A stretch of 64,000 nt of DNA, taken from positions 248,001 to 312,000 of the forward strand of contig NZ_KB898648.1 in assembly GCF_000377665.1 (NCBI RefSeq), given 5' to 3'. Shown piece after piece: positions 18,101-26,292 of the stretch. The translations under genes and the position numbers were made by a program. The notes under the pieces are model-generated. The model was given only the letters and a program-made list of their open reading frames with translations, ran no database searches and was not told the DNA's origin. The DNA is from Vreelandella zhanjiangensis DSM 21076 (lineage in GTDB: Bacteria > Pseudomonadota > Gammaproteobacteria > Pseudomonadales > Halomonadaceae). The first letter of the stretch is position 1. Each line of letters starts with the position of its first letter.

Positions 18101-18362
18101 AATCGGTGATCTGCTCTTCCACTGAGCGCGGATCGGCGCCTGACCACACCGTGGTGATGCTTGCCTGGGGAATGTCCAGCGCGGGCAGCGCTTCCTTGAC
18201 CAGCGCCGAGTAGGCGAACAGCCCGCCCAACACCATCGTGACCGTCAGCAGAATACCGAAGATCGGCTTGAGAAAGAAAAAGCGCATCAGCCGGTGGGCG
18301 TTACGCACTTCATCGCTTTCGCGCGGCGTCGGCAGTGACGCCTGTGTGGACTCCGAACTCAT
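15129..18362 (-). CDS. RND efflux permease, inner membrane subunit
   Basis: A 1077-residue RND-superfamily transporter with the normal architecture: one N-terminal helix, large periplasmic domain, TM2-6, second periplasmic domain, TM8-12. It uses the proton gradient to drive drugs or other hydrophobic compounds through a tripartite pump. In TM4 the usual Asp-Asp pair is a single aspartate followed by valine (IIDVFIILMEG), and in TM10 the AcrB Lys940 position is Asn (GIAINNGI), changes seen in environmental RND branches distinct from AcrB. The start overlaps the stop of the adaptor gene by four bases (18359-18362). Substrate unknown. Confidence 0.92.
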   Translation of the reverse strand: MSSESTQASLPTPRESDEVRNAHRLMRFFFLKPIFGILLTVTMVLGGLFAYSALVKEALPALDIPQASITTVWSGADPRSVEEQITDLIEDEITTLSGVNTVNSASFDSLSVISVEFDASTDTVDAMTRLRAAVADAESGFPSDVESPSINQSSVDDRPILTLALHGSAGSATLNQTARQIRDALERVQGINEVNIGGEREDIVQILINPERLLALGLSPTAIRDAVQQANIEQPFGEVRSQNMGAVVRLEGRFSDIDDLRTLPVSRLENNQSSRALTLGEVATVQRMQETEQSRAFFSERGSDFEASLEMSITKTPGADTVQVVERIRATLADLEAANTWPSQVHYSVLQDDAVQIWDSLTEVFVSALQTMLVVFVILFITISWREAIVSGLAVPITFAGVLLAIWAFGYSLNELVIIGMVIALVMIIDVFIILMEGLHDEIYRHGRTFGQAVLISVKRYAVPIFAAQVTTILAMAPLMSIGGTMGAFIRVLPTTIIICLVLSFAVAMLCAVPLSRVLLGKQRRAEGEEKPGLADRVTQRAVDGVERFNGRYIVASRGRAWLWILGAVVLFVISLFAFTQTRLELFPAADGERLGINIELPPTAPLETSQVVADQIGEILRDKPYFESIIKLVGLKSPFAGGGGASSLQPSDAENFIGFSAMFKAREARDADSYVLAEELRVELSDFLTRNVAGAELLVVPESGGPSPGDPIEIQLLGGSMDTLKELSMQVQQVLTSTPNVVDVRDNLGAPQPQLALRPDRDALSFFGITHEELAAQVRIAYSSDIIGTFATSGETDDIDIRLGMEWPSQPGEAGGPSNVEEFSRVRAYLPDGGSIAMFQLLSPVQSEGAIAISHVDGERALTVLAKNQGRTVTEIMNDVAPRLEELQRDWPAGYRIAVGGESAETADTVGSIGIAMLVAIVLVVGVLVIVFSSFRQALIIFATMPLAIIGTALGFWAFGISFSFFAMIGLVSLIGIAINNGIIMVDTMNGFLREGMSVAEAASAGAARRLRPLLTTAVTTIVGLVPLAISSAAYRPLTLVIIFGLISATLLALLVVPALYYLLTPANANEPEVLD

Positions 18363-19552
18363 GGCTGGCCCTCGATAAGCGTCACGCGCTCGCCATCGCT
18401 CAGTCGGGTGCGCCCTTCGGTTACCACCTGCTCACCGGGGGAAAGCCCCTCAAGCACTTCGCGCCGATCGCCGGCCTGCTGGCCGAGCTGTACGCTGCGC
18501 TCTTCTACCCGGCCGCTCGCCTCATCGTAGACGAATACGAAGGCCTGATCGTTGAGAAAGCGCAGGGCATTGAACGGCACGCTCAGCGCATCGGTCTTCT
18601 CGGGCTCGGCCATCCAGACGGCCACGAAAGCGCCGTCCTGCAAGCGCGGGTTGTCGCTGGTGGTGCGAATGATGATCTCGAAAGTGCGCGACTGCGGATC
18701 GACCGACGGGCTGATCGCGTGTACTTCACCTACTTCGCTGTCGCCGAGCTCCTCGGGGTCCAGGCTATCGGCGTGCTGTGGCGGGCGCCCACCGATAATG
18801 GCACGCGCACCCACTTCGACGCGGTCGAAATTATACGCTGGTAGGTCGACTCGCACTTCGAAGCGCGAAGGGTCGATTACCAGCGCCGGTACCGTCTGAA
18901 GCGCCCCCTGCTCGGAGGCGGTATCCACGGTGCTGGGCATAAAATAGCGGCCCTGCTCGATGTTAAGGCGCGCCAGTACACCGTTGATGGGCGATACCAG
19001 CCGTGACTCCTCGAGCATGACCTCGGCCTGGGCGATCTGTGCGCGGGCGTTGTCGCGCGTGGCTAGCGCTTGCTCGACCTCCACACGCGCCTCGTCCAGC
19101 TCCTGGGCAGACGCCGAGCGCTGGTTGATCAGCGTCTCGTAGCGATTCTGGGTGACCCGCGCTAGCGACAGGCTGGCTTCGGCCTCGTTCAACGACGCGC
19201 GGGCGGAGGCCAGCTCCGCCTCTAAACGCCCGGGGGCCTGATGAGCAATCAGTTGGCCCTCTTCCACCGGCATGCCTACCCGCAAGTCCTGGTCCACAAA
19301 GGTGACCTTGCCCTGCTCGGTAAAGGTCAGGTACTCCCGGCGCAGCGAGCGAGCGGTGCCCTGGCTGTATTGCCATCCCTGCAGGGCGATCACCTCAGCA
19401 GGTATGACGCTGACGCTGACCGCGGGCTCTTCCGGAACCTGCGCCTCAGCGCTATCTTGCCCACCTTTTTCTCCACTACTGTCTCCACCACTACAGGCGC
19501 TCAGCAGCAGTAAAAGCGCAAGGCTAAAGGCGGCGATGTGTTTGATGTTCAT
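18359..19552 (-). CDS. RND periplasmic adaptor (membrane fusion) lipoprotein
   Basis: A 397-residue adaptor that bridges the RND permease and the outer membrane channel. A lipoprotein signal ends in LLSAC with the lipidated cysteine at residue 20, followed by an acidic flexible stretch. A barrel-sandwich (lipoyl-like) half FVDQDLRVGMPVEEGQLI is followed by an alpha-helical hairpin rich in Ala, Glu and Arg (about 110-190), the second lipoyl half VSPINGVLARLNIEQGRYF, then beta-barrel and membrane-proximal domains. It overlaps both neighbouring genes by four bases, so the three pump genes are translationally coupled. Confidence 0.92.
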   Translation of the reverse strand: MNIKHIAAFSLALLLLLSACSGGDSSGEKGGQDSAEAQVPEEPAVSVSVIPAEVIALQGWQYSQGTARSLRREYLTFTEQGKVTFVDQDLRVGMPVEEGQLIAHQAPGRLEAELASARASLNEAEASLSLARVTQNRYETLINQRSASAQELDEARVEVEQALATRDNARAQIAQAEVMLEESRLVSPINGVLARLNIEQGRYFMPSTVDTASEQGALQTVPALVIDPSRFEVRVDLPAYNFDRVEVGARAIIGGRPPQHADSLDPEELGDSEVGEVHAISPSVDPQSRTFEIIIRTTSDNPRLQDGAFVAVWMAEPEKTDALSVPFNALRFLNDQAFVFVYDEASGRVEERSVQLGQQAGDRREVLEGLSPGEQVVTEGRTRLSDGERVTLIEGQP

Positions 19553-21003
19553 AATGCAGACGTTCCTGTTGAGGACGGATCAAACGCAGAGACGGCGTCA
19601 AAACCGCCTCCCAGGGCAAGATGCAGGTCGATGCGATTTTCCAACCGATCGTATTGGGCCGTGATAGTGGCGCTGCGGCTATCCAGTGCGCGCTGGTAAC
19701 TTTCCAGCACATTCAGGAAGGGCTCAATGCCCTGCATGTAGCGGTTGAACGAGACGCGAACCGCTTCCTCGGCGTAGTCGGCCGCTTCATTGCTTTCCAC
19801 AACGCGCCGGTCCAATAGAGCGTCCACTGAAAGCGCCGTCTCGACTTCTGATAGTGCCGTTAGCGCGACATCCACGTAGCCGTAAAACGCCTCATCGCGC
19901 TGTCCTTCAGCAGCGTCAGCCTGGGCACGTAGCCGCCCGCCCTGAAAAATGGGCTGTACGATATTGCCTGCAATCGTCCAGATAAAAGAGCCGCTGCTGA
20001 AAAGGTCCGCCAGTTCGCTACCCGTCGAGCCGGTGTTGCCGGTCAGTGAAATGGAAGGCAGAAAGGAGCGCTCTGCGGCATTTAGCCGGTAGTCCGCTGC
20101 TTGAAGCGCCCACTCGGCGCTGCGCACATCGGGGCGACGAGCCAAAAGCTCGGCGGGAACCCCGGCCGTGGGAAGCGGCGGCACGGCAGGAAGTTCGCTG
20201 GTTGTGATCAGTTGTCCTGCAGGGTACTCGCCCATCAGCGTTTCCAACTGGCGCGTCACGCGGGCCAGGTTTTCCCGGCGTTGCTCAAGCCCCGCCTTGG
20301 CAGAGCCCAAGTTGGCATAAGCCAAGGTGACATCGGTGGGCGAGACGATCCCGGCATTGGCGCGATTCTCGACCTGACGCGCAAACTCGCCGAGTGCCTT
20401 TACGGTGCTTTCGGATAAATCCACCTGGGCTCTTGCCTGCACGATGCCGAGATAGAGTGACACTACGTCGGCGACCAGGGATTGATGCATGCCTCTTAGC
20501 TGCTCGCTGGCAGCGAGAAAATCCGCCTGCCCTGCGTTGGATAGAGACGAGAGCCGCCCCCATAAATCGATTTCCCAACTGACATCCAGCGACGCGCTAT
20601 GGCTATTGGAGATGCTTTTTCCGCCGCCTTCAGACCCCGGTACCGGGGCACCCTGGCGCTGCTGTCGAGAGCTGTTCAGCCCGGCGCTGATCTGAGGAAA
20701 GAGATCCGCACGATCACTGCGTGACTGCGCCTCGGCGATACGCGCCTGGGCGATGGCCTGGGCAAGCCCCGGGTTATAGTCCAAGGCATTTCTAACGAAG
20801 ATATTCAGCTCTTCGTCCTGGAAATCCTGCCACCACGTATCGCCAGCAAACACCTGCTGCCCGGGTGATGCCAAAAAAGCACCAGGGAGTTCCACCGGTA
20901 GCGGAGGGGGCTTAGGAGAAGGGGTGGCCGCACAGGCGGTTAATAACACCCCCAAGCTTGAAAGATAAACGAGTCTGCTAAATCCATTGAAGGGCATCGG
21001 CAT
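19549..21003 (-). CDS. Outer membrane efflux lipoprotein (OprM/NodT type)
   Basis: A 484-residue TolC-family outer membrane factor of the NodT/OprM lipoprotein class. The lipobox LLTAC puts the acylated cysteine at residue 24, followed by a proline-rich segment. Two tandem OEP repeats follow, each with a long alanine-rich helical region; family marks include WWQDFQDEELN, DVSWEIDLWGRL and RRPDVRSAEWAL. It begins four bases after the tetR stop and overlaps the adaptor gene by four bases, completing a tetR-omf-mfp-rnd operon. Confidence 0.92.
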   Translation of the reverse strand: MPMPFNGFSRLVYLSSLGVLLTACAATPSPKPPPLPVELPGAFLASPGQQVFAGDTWWQDFQDEELNIFVRNALDYNPGLAQAIAQARIAEAQSRSDRADLFPQISAGLNSSRQQRQGAPVPGSEGGGKSISNSHSASLDVSWEIDLWGRLSSLSNAGQADFLAASEQLRGMHQSLVADVVSLYLGIVQARAQVDLSESTVKALGEFARQVENRANAGIVSPTDVTLAYANLGSAKAGLEQRRENLARVTRQLETLMGEYPAGQLITTSELPAVPPLPTAGVPAELLARRPDVRSAEWALQAADYRLNAAERSFLPSISLTGNTGSTGSELADLFSSGSFIWTIAGNIVQPIFQGGRLRAQADAAEGQRDEAFYGYVDVALTALSEVETALSVDALLDRRVVESNEAADYAEEAVRVSFNRYMQGIEPFLNVLESYQRALDSRSATITAQYDRLENRIDLHLALGGGFDAVSAFDPSSTGTSAL

Positions 21004-21007
21004 GTGT

Positions 21008-21652
21008 TCAGTCCGTTGAAAGGAGTCGTAGCATTACTTCGCGGTGGCTGGCCTTGATGGCGGCGATCTCAGAGGCAGCACTTTCGCCTCCAATGATCAT
21101 TTGCCAGAACATGGCCAGTACTGCCGGTGAAAACGCCAAGGCAATTTGTCCAGATGTCAGCGTGGTGTGTGACGTATGCTGGCGCAGGTAGCTTTCCAGT
21201 GCGCGTTGACGTTTTTGGATATAAGGCCGATAGGATTGCTGATACCACTGCTGGACTCTCTGCGGGTTTCTGCCGCTTTCGACGAGCAACAGCCGCATGA
21301 TGGTGAGCCTGCGTGTCGTTTTGCTATCGCCATAGAGCATGTCGAGAAAGCTATCGACGGCGGATTCCAGCGTGCCTTCGCTGCTCAGTACCCAGGCGTC
21401 ATCGGTCACGACCGGCAGCATGATCGTATCGAGCAGTGCTTCGAACAGCGCTTCCTTGCTGGTGAAATGCGCATAAAGACCCGCTTTGGTGATGCCTGCC
21501 TTACGTGCAATACGCTCAACCGTGGCCCCTTCGAATCCTGACATACTGAATTCGTCGAGCGCGGCATCCAGAATGTATTGGCGGCGAACCTCAGAGGGCA
21601 GGCGCGTGCGTTTTCTCGGGGAAGAGTTGTCCGTTTTGGATGTCTGCGTCAT
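21008..21652 (-). CDS. TetR family regulator of the RND efflux operon
   Basis: A 214-residue TetR-type repressor. The helix-turn-helix lies at about residues 37-60 (FEGATVERIARKAGITKAGLYAHFTSKE), after a basic N-terminal arm; the ligand-binding C-terminal domain is unremarkable. It is the first gene of the operon with the three pump genes, so autoregulation together with the pump is likely. The ATG at 21652 has no clear Shine-Dalgarno sequence. An imperfect palindrome in the 100-base gap to mipA is a candidate operator. Confidence 0.9.
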   Translation of the reverse strand: MTQTSKTDNSSPRKRTRLPSEVRRQYILDAALDEFSMSGFEGATVERIARKAGITKAGLYAHFTSKEALFEALLDTIMLPVVTDDAWVLSSEGTLESAVDSFLDMLYGDSKTTRRLTIMRLLLVESGRNPQRVQQWYQQSYRPYIQKRQRALESYLRQHTSHTTLTSGQIALAFSPAVLAMFWQMIIGGESAASEIAAIKASHREVMLRLLSTD

Positions 21653-21699
21653 GGGGAGCTAACCGAGTAGAAACCGCTAATAAAATGTTACTATACACT

Positions 21700-21717
21700 A
21701 ACGACCATTTGGTAGTT
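21700..21717. promoter_or_regulatory. Candidate TetR operator
   Basis: Imperfect palindrome AACGACCATTTGGTAGTT (seven of nine positions pair) between the divergent tetR and mipA genes. Position and symmetry suit a TetR-family repressor; this is an inference. Confidence 0.4.
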
Positions 21718-21755
21718 AAACGCTCGCTCGCCGATCCGGCCACAGGACTTATGAC

Positions 21756-22529
21756 ATGACGTATACATACACACATCGCCGATCATTAACGTTAGCGCTC
21801 GCCTTTGGCAGTTTTGCGCTCAGCGCGACGGCGTTAGGGGCTCAGTGGGAAGGAACCCTGGGGGCAGGGGCAATTTACGCGCCAGACTATCTGGGCAGTG
21901 ACGATTACGAGTGGACGCCTTTTCCGGCCTTTGAAGCCACCTACGACGACACGCTGTTCGTCAGCATGCGAAACGGCATTGGTTGGAATGTCATTAATCG
22001 GGATGGCTTTAAAGTGGCGCCCTTTATCGGCTACACCTTCGGCCGCGACGATACCGGCGATATCAGCAATCTGGAGGAGGTCGACGGCGGCGCCACGGCC
22101 GGCCTGCGTATCAGCTACCAAGGTGGCAGCTGGCGCTACAGTGGATCGGCCGAAACGCCCTTCACCGGCGATATTGACGGCTACCGGCTTGCGGCCAGCG
22201 CTACTTATGTCAACCGGTTTAGCGAACGTACCGTCATTACGTTTGGGCCTGAACTTGCTTACACCAGTGACAAGTGGACAGACGCGCTGTTTAGCGTCTC
22301 ACCAAATGAGAGCGCAAGGTCAGGCATTGCCGCCTATGAGTCCGATGATGGCGCTTTCTCAGTAGGTGCCAATGCATCGTTGAGCTACTACCTGACGCCG
22401 CAATGGTCGGTCACTGGTGTCCTTGGCGTATCGAAGCTCACCGGTGATGCCAGCGATAGCCCGATCGTTGATGATCTGGGTAGCGATGTGCAGTGGCGTA
22501 CAGGTGCGTTCATCAACTACCACTTCTAA
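21756..22529 (+). CDS. MipA/OmpV family outer membrane protein
   Basis: A 257-residue outer membrane beta-barrel. A signal peptide precedes a cleavage site near ALGAQ (about residue 29). The mature part has the family hallmarks: GAGAIYAPDYLGSDDYEWTPFP near the N-terminus, alternating aromatic-rich strands, and a terminal phenylalanine (INYHF). MipA links MltA to PBP1B in E. coli, while OmpV-type members act as porins or in adhesion; which applies here is unknown. It is divergent from the efflux operon and may share its regulator. Its stop overlaps the stop of the photolyase gene. Confidence 0.9.
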   Translation: MTYTYTHRRSLTLALAFGSFALSATALGAQWEGTLGAGAIYAPDYLGSDDYEWTPFPAFEATYDDTLFVSMRNGIGWNVINRDGFKVAPFIGYTFGRDDTGDISNLEEVDGGATAGLRISYQGGSWRYSGSAETPFTGDIDGYRLAASATYVNRFSERTVITFGPELAYTSDKWTDALFSVSPNESARSGIAAYESDDGAFSVGANASLSYYLTPQWSVTGVLGVSKLTGDASDSPIVDDLGSDVQWRTGAFINYHF

Positions 22530-24118
22530 TCGAGATTGCTTTCACTGCCCGGCCCGCCCTCGTCAAACAGCGAAAGCTGTTGACGGTTGGCGGGTTTTTT
22601 CGGTTTAGAGTGGCGTTTTGGCGGGCGGCGCTGGCTGGCGAGTTTGTCCACAATGGCCTGGCTGGCTTCTTTGGCTTCGGGCGTGCGCCTGAGCTCGTAA
22701 AGCGTCTTTTTCCAGTGGCGGGCTTCGGCTTCAAAATCGTAGGGCAGGGGATAGTGCTCGCCGGGCTGAAAGCCGAAGCGTGTTTGCAGGCTTTGGGGTA
22801 GCGCCCAAGGCGTGGCGCGCCACTCTATGGGCAGCACGGTGAGCTCCGGCACCCAGCGGGCGACAAACTCGCCGCTCGGGTCGTTGTCCTCGGCCTGCTT
22901 GACGGGGTTGTAGACCCGAAGCGCGTTGGTGCCGGTCGCGCCCGCCTGCATCTGCACTTGAGGATAGTGAATACCGGGCTCGAAATCGGTGAACAGGCGC
23001 GCCAGATGTAGGGCGGGCTCATGCCAGTGCAGCCCGAGGCCAAAGGTGGCGTGAGAGATCAGCATGGCGCGCATGCGAAAGTTGATCCAGCCGGTGTGAA
23101 TCAGACAGCGCATGCAGGCATCCACCAGCGGAACGCCGGTTCGGCCCTGTTTCCAGGCGATCAAGTTGGGATGTTCAGAGCCGCGTTCGCGCAGGCCGCG
23201 CAGCGACGGGTGCAACGTGTGCGACTCCATGCCGGGCTCGCTTTCAAGCTTTTGAATGAAGTGGCAGTGCCAGTGAAGCCGCGAGGCAAGGGCGCGCAAC
23301 GAACGACCCCAAGCGGAGTCGTCTGCGTGCTTCTTGCGCTGGCGGCGCAGCGACTGCACCACTTCACGCATGGAAAGCGTGCCCCAGGCCAGGTGCGGCG
23401 AAAGCCGCGAGCCGAATTCCTCGGCAAGCAAGGGCTTTGATATCGAACCCCGGTAGCGCCGCCCGCGCTGGGTGATGAAGCTGTGCCACAACGCCCGGCC
23501 CGCCTGACGGCCCCCGGGCTGGCGCTCGGGGCAGGGCGTGGCGTCGAACCCGAGCGTCAGCCCGTGAAGCTCGTCGGCTTCAATATGATGAAAGGCTTCC
23601 CAGCCTTGGGCTACTTGTGCATTTTGTGGAGCCGGACAGGTCGGTGCGGTCATCAGCGCCTCCCACTGCGCTTCCCAGGCACTGCGGTCCGCCACGCGGG
23701 ATTTCAATCCGCGCACTACACCGTGCTGGCGTGCTTCGTGCCATGGGGTTTGGTGCTCTCGACACCACTCCTTGACTTTGAGATCACGGGCAAAACTCCA
23801 GGCGTTGCCGGTTTCTTCATGCGAGTGCAGGACGATATCGCCATAGTGCGCTTTGAGGGCGACCAGCAGATCCAAGATATCGCCCTGCCACAGGCATAGC
23901 GGCAACCCACGGGTTTTAAGTGCTTGCGTCAGATCCAAAAGCGAATCGGCGGCAAACTGCCAGTGACGCAGCGCGCTGTCCGGCGCCTGCCACTGCCCCG
24001 GTTCAATGGCGAATACTGGCAGCACAGGCCCTGCTGCGGCGGCGTTTGAAAGCGGCGCATGATCGTGTATGCGTAAATCGCGTTTGAACCAAACCACCTG
24101 GATGCCGGTCTTTGCCAT
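22526..24118 (-). CDS. Cryptochrome/photolyase family flavoprotein with clamp-binding-like tail
   Basis: A 530-residue photolyase-superfamily protein. The N-terminal antenna-binding domain starts QVVWFKRDLRIHDHAPL; the C-terminal FAD-binding domain shows SRLSPHLAWGTLS, a TGWINFRMRAML segment and NALRVYNPVKQAE, all family-typical. It probably repairs UV photoproducts or senses blue light, but the exact class cannot be fixed without a phylogeny. Beyond the catalytic core is a basic, proline/lysine-rich tail with QLSLF at residues 514-518, matching the beta-clamp binding consensus QL[SD]LF. It is convergent with mipA. Confidence 0.88.
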   Translation of the reverse strand: MAKTGIQVVWFKRDLRIHDHAPLSNAAAAGPVLPVFAIEPGQWQAPDSALRHWQFAADSLLDLTQALKTRGLPLCLWQGDILDLLVALKAHYGDIVLHSHEETGNAWSFARDLKVKEWCREHQTPWHEARQHGVVRGLKSRVADRSAWEAQWEALMTAPTCPAPQNAQVAQGWEAFHHIEADELHGLTLGFDATPCPERQPGGRQAGRALWHSFITQRGRRYRGSISKPLLAEEFGSRLSPHLAWGTLSMREVVQSLRRQRKKHADDSAWGRSLRALASRLHWHCHFIQKLESEPGMESHTLHPSLRGLRERGSEHPNLIAWKQGRTGVPLVDACMRCLIHTGWINFRMRAMLISHATFGLGLHWHEPALHLARLFTDFEPGIHYPQVQMQAGATGTNALRVYNPVKQAEDNDPSGEFVARWVPELTVLPIEWRATPWALPQSLQTRFGFQPGEHYPLPYDFEAEARHWKKTLYELRRTPEAKEASQAIVDKLASQRRPPKRHSKPKKPANRQQLSLFDEGGPGSESNLD

Positions 24119-24211
24119 AACGCCCCCTTAGGCTACCTTGGGCTATCCGTGCCCAATTGACGACGTTACCATCAAGCACTGCAACGCCACCATCTCAAAA
24201 GGAGTAAGCGC

Positions 24212-24514
24212 ATGTATATCGCCATGAACCGTTTCCGGATTGCCCCAGGCCGCGAAGAGGACTTTCTGGAGGTGTGGCGCAACCGCGATTCGCATCTGGA
24301 TGAGGTGCCGGGCTTCAAGCAGTTCAAGATGCTTCAGGGGGCCAGCCAGGAAGACCACACCGTGTTTATTTCTCACAGCGTATGGGAATCGGAAGAAACC
24401 TTTCGTGCCTGGACCCAGTCAGAAGCCTTCCGTAAAGCGCATGCGGGTGCCAAATCGCCAGAAGGTATTTACTTGGGGCCGCCCAAGTTTGAAGGTTATG
24501 AAGTGGTGCTTTAA
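24212..24514 (+). CDS. ABM-fold monooxygenase family protein (HmoA/IsdG-like)
   Basis: A 100-residue antibiotic-biosynthesis-monooxygenase-fold protein with a ferredoxin-like alpha/beta layout. The sequence PGREEDFLEVWRNRDSHLDEVPGF and the SHSVWESEETFRAWTQSEAFRKAH stretch are typical of the HmoA/IsdG-like branch, which includes haem-degrading enzymes. The second stretch contains histidines that could ligate haem. AAAAGGAG precedes the ATG. No haem uptake genes are adjacent, so a quinol or haem monooxygenase role is only suggested. Confidence 0.8.
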   Translation: MYIAMNRFRIAPGREEDFLEVWRNRDSHLDEVPGFKQFKMLQGASQEDHTVFISHSVWESEETFRAWTQSEAFRKAHAGAKSPEGIYLGPPKFEGYEVVL

Positions 24515-25368
24515 AGAGCACGACTATTTTTAAAGCAATATTACCTTTAGTTAATTAGCCCGCAAGTCAGCGGGCTAGCAAGCGGTGCTATTAGTATAAT
24601 TGCAAATTCTTAAATTGCGCTGTAACCAGTTCAAAAATGATAAGCCATTTTGGGGAGTGAATAGTTTTGAACCTAGGCAATATGATAGCGCGACAAGTAC
24701 ATAGTAGGCAGTTAGGTAAATTGGCATCGGAGGTCTTTTCAAACGGCAGGGTGGCTTATTGCTGGGTTGCCTAAATCCAGCGCCTGCAACTTTTTCTTCA
24801 ATCACCATGAATCATTAATGCTATCGTGGGTATAGTTTAAAAATTCAGGCGACGAAAGACAGGCAACGCGTATTGATTTTAAAGGCGCACCTAGATAAAA
24901 ACTTATAAGTTGCCCAAGCATAAGAGATTAAAATTACTGATTGAATGCAGAGTAGTCAGATATAGCAGATATACATTAATATCATGCTTTATATGATTTT
25001 TACGTCAACCCAATATTGTGCCGGTTTAAATTTTAAAATGATGAGAATATATTGATTGTTTATAGTTTGGATCAGGCTTTTTGTTGACTTAAGTTTTTAT
25101 GGTGAATGTTAAGCTAGTTGGTTAGATAAGATGTAAATAGCATGCTTAAAGTTGGTTGCTGGATTTTAATTATATTGCTGTACCTAATAATAAAATATTA
25201 AGATGAAAATGTGCTCAAGGTTTTTGCGGTTTTAGGTTAATGTTTGATGCTTGTTTTATGTGCGCTGGTCGTCAATTAAAATATAGTTCTAGTGGTAGTT
25301 TGAACAAAGATCGTTACAATAGTTGAATAAAGAACGTTAAGTATTTTTTAAAAGAGTGAGGATGGAGT
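24515..25368. other. AT-rich gene-free gap
   Basis: This 854-base stretch is far richer in A and T than its surroundings and contains no convincing gene. A stem-loop, AGCCCGC/GCGGGCT (24557-24576), just after the monooxygenase gene may end its transcript. On the minus strand a 77-codon frame (24575-24808) has a segment resembling the N-terminus of IS4-type transposases; it is too weak to call. The right end must contain the promoter of the GntR gene. Nothing else was recognised. Confidence 0.6.
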
Positions 25369-26034
25369 GTGTTTCTAGGATTGAATGATAACGATGTCCG
25401 TGATAGATCAGAACAAGGTGGGTTATCCAGCGTTGCCTATGAAGCTATCATGCGCATGATACTCGCTCGCGAGCTTTCTGGGGGCGATATCGTACAGGAA
25501 AGGCGTCTGGCCGATGAGCTGAATATGTCTCGTACGCCTGTACGCGAAGCCTTGCGACGCCTTGAGGCGGAAGGTTGGCTGGTGAGATTAAATGCGCGCA
25601 CCATCGGGGTAAAGAAGATTGCCATCAATGAGTATGTGGCGGCGCTTCAAGTAAGGGAGCTGCTCGAACCCGAGGCAGCAGCCTTGGCGGCAATGAAATC
25701 GCAAACGAAGATGATTGCGGAATGGGCTGCAAAGCTCTCTACCATCAGGCAATCGAAGCAAATTGGCCTCAAGCAGCAGTGGGAGTTTGATCAAACGCTT
25801 CACATGGGCATCGCGCAGGCGACAGGTAATGAAGTGCTGCTCAAGATCATCTCCGAACTGAGAAAAACGACGCAGATATTTGAAAACCAGACGCTGCCCG
25901 CCAAGTCGTTTCCTGGTTACGATGCCCACTTGGCGATTATCGATGCCATTGTAGAAGGCGATGCCGATAAGGCGCGCAAGGCTATGCTGGATCATTTACG
26001 CGAAACGAAAAGAAATATATTCGAAGCGATCTAG
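25369..26034 (+). CDS. GntR/FadR-family regulator of the adjacent catabolic island
   Basis: A 221-residue GntR protein of the FCD (FadR) class. The winged helix occupies about residues 20-85 with ERRLADELNMSRTPVREALRRLEAEG as the recognition unit, and the FCD ligand domain follows with conserved histidine-bearing helices (FDQTLHMGIAQATGN and HLAIIDAI), which usually bind a metal and a carboxylate effector. Start is GTG at 25369 preceded by GAGGATGGAG. It stands directly upstream of the TRAP transporter and catabolic genes in the same direction and is probably their repressor. Confidence 0.9.
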   Translation: MFLGLNDNDVRDRSEQGGLSSVAYEAIMRMILARELSGGDIVQERRLADELNMSRTPVREALRRLEAEGWLVRLNARTIGVKKIAINEYVAALQVRELLEPEAAALAAMKSQTKMIAEWAAKLSTIRQSKQIGLKQQWEFDQTLHMGIAQATGNEVLLKIISELRKTTQIFENQTLPAKSFPGYDAHLAIIDAIVEGDADKARKAMLDHLRETKRNIFEAI

Positions 26035-26233
26035 TTTTAATTTACTTTTAAGGCACTAGTTTGGTGCTTCAGAGTCTCAATTTAAACGATTTAGCCCTTT
26101 TTTTACTTATACTAAAGGTTTAATGGTAGCAGTAAAGTAAAGTATTTATAAGAATGCACAGGGTTTGTGCAATCCACATAATTTCTCACCTTTTTGAAGC
26201 ATAAAGGCGATCAGGCGTCTTCTGTTTTATAAG

Positions 26234-26261
26234 TTGACAGCTGGTATACCACTGGTCTACA
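26234..26261 (+). promoter_or_regulatory. Promoter with embedded GntR-type operator
   Basis: A consensus -35 box TTGACA (26234-26239) is followed after 16 bases by TCTACA (26256-26261) as a possible -10. The perfect palindrome TGGTATACCA (26242-26251), the shape expected for FadR-class GntR proteins, lies between the boxes, so binding would block RNA polymerase. The start codon of the TRAP binding protein is 31 bases downstream. Confidence 0.65.
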
Positions 26262-26292
26262 AATAGGTTATCAACTTCTAAGAGAAACAATT

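Noticed and set aside
24575..24808. A 77-codon minus-strand frame in the AT-rich gap with a possible IS4-type transposase N-terminal resemblance.
   Set aside because: Too short and too weakly similar to annotate as a gene or insertion sequence; mentioned only as a finding.
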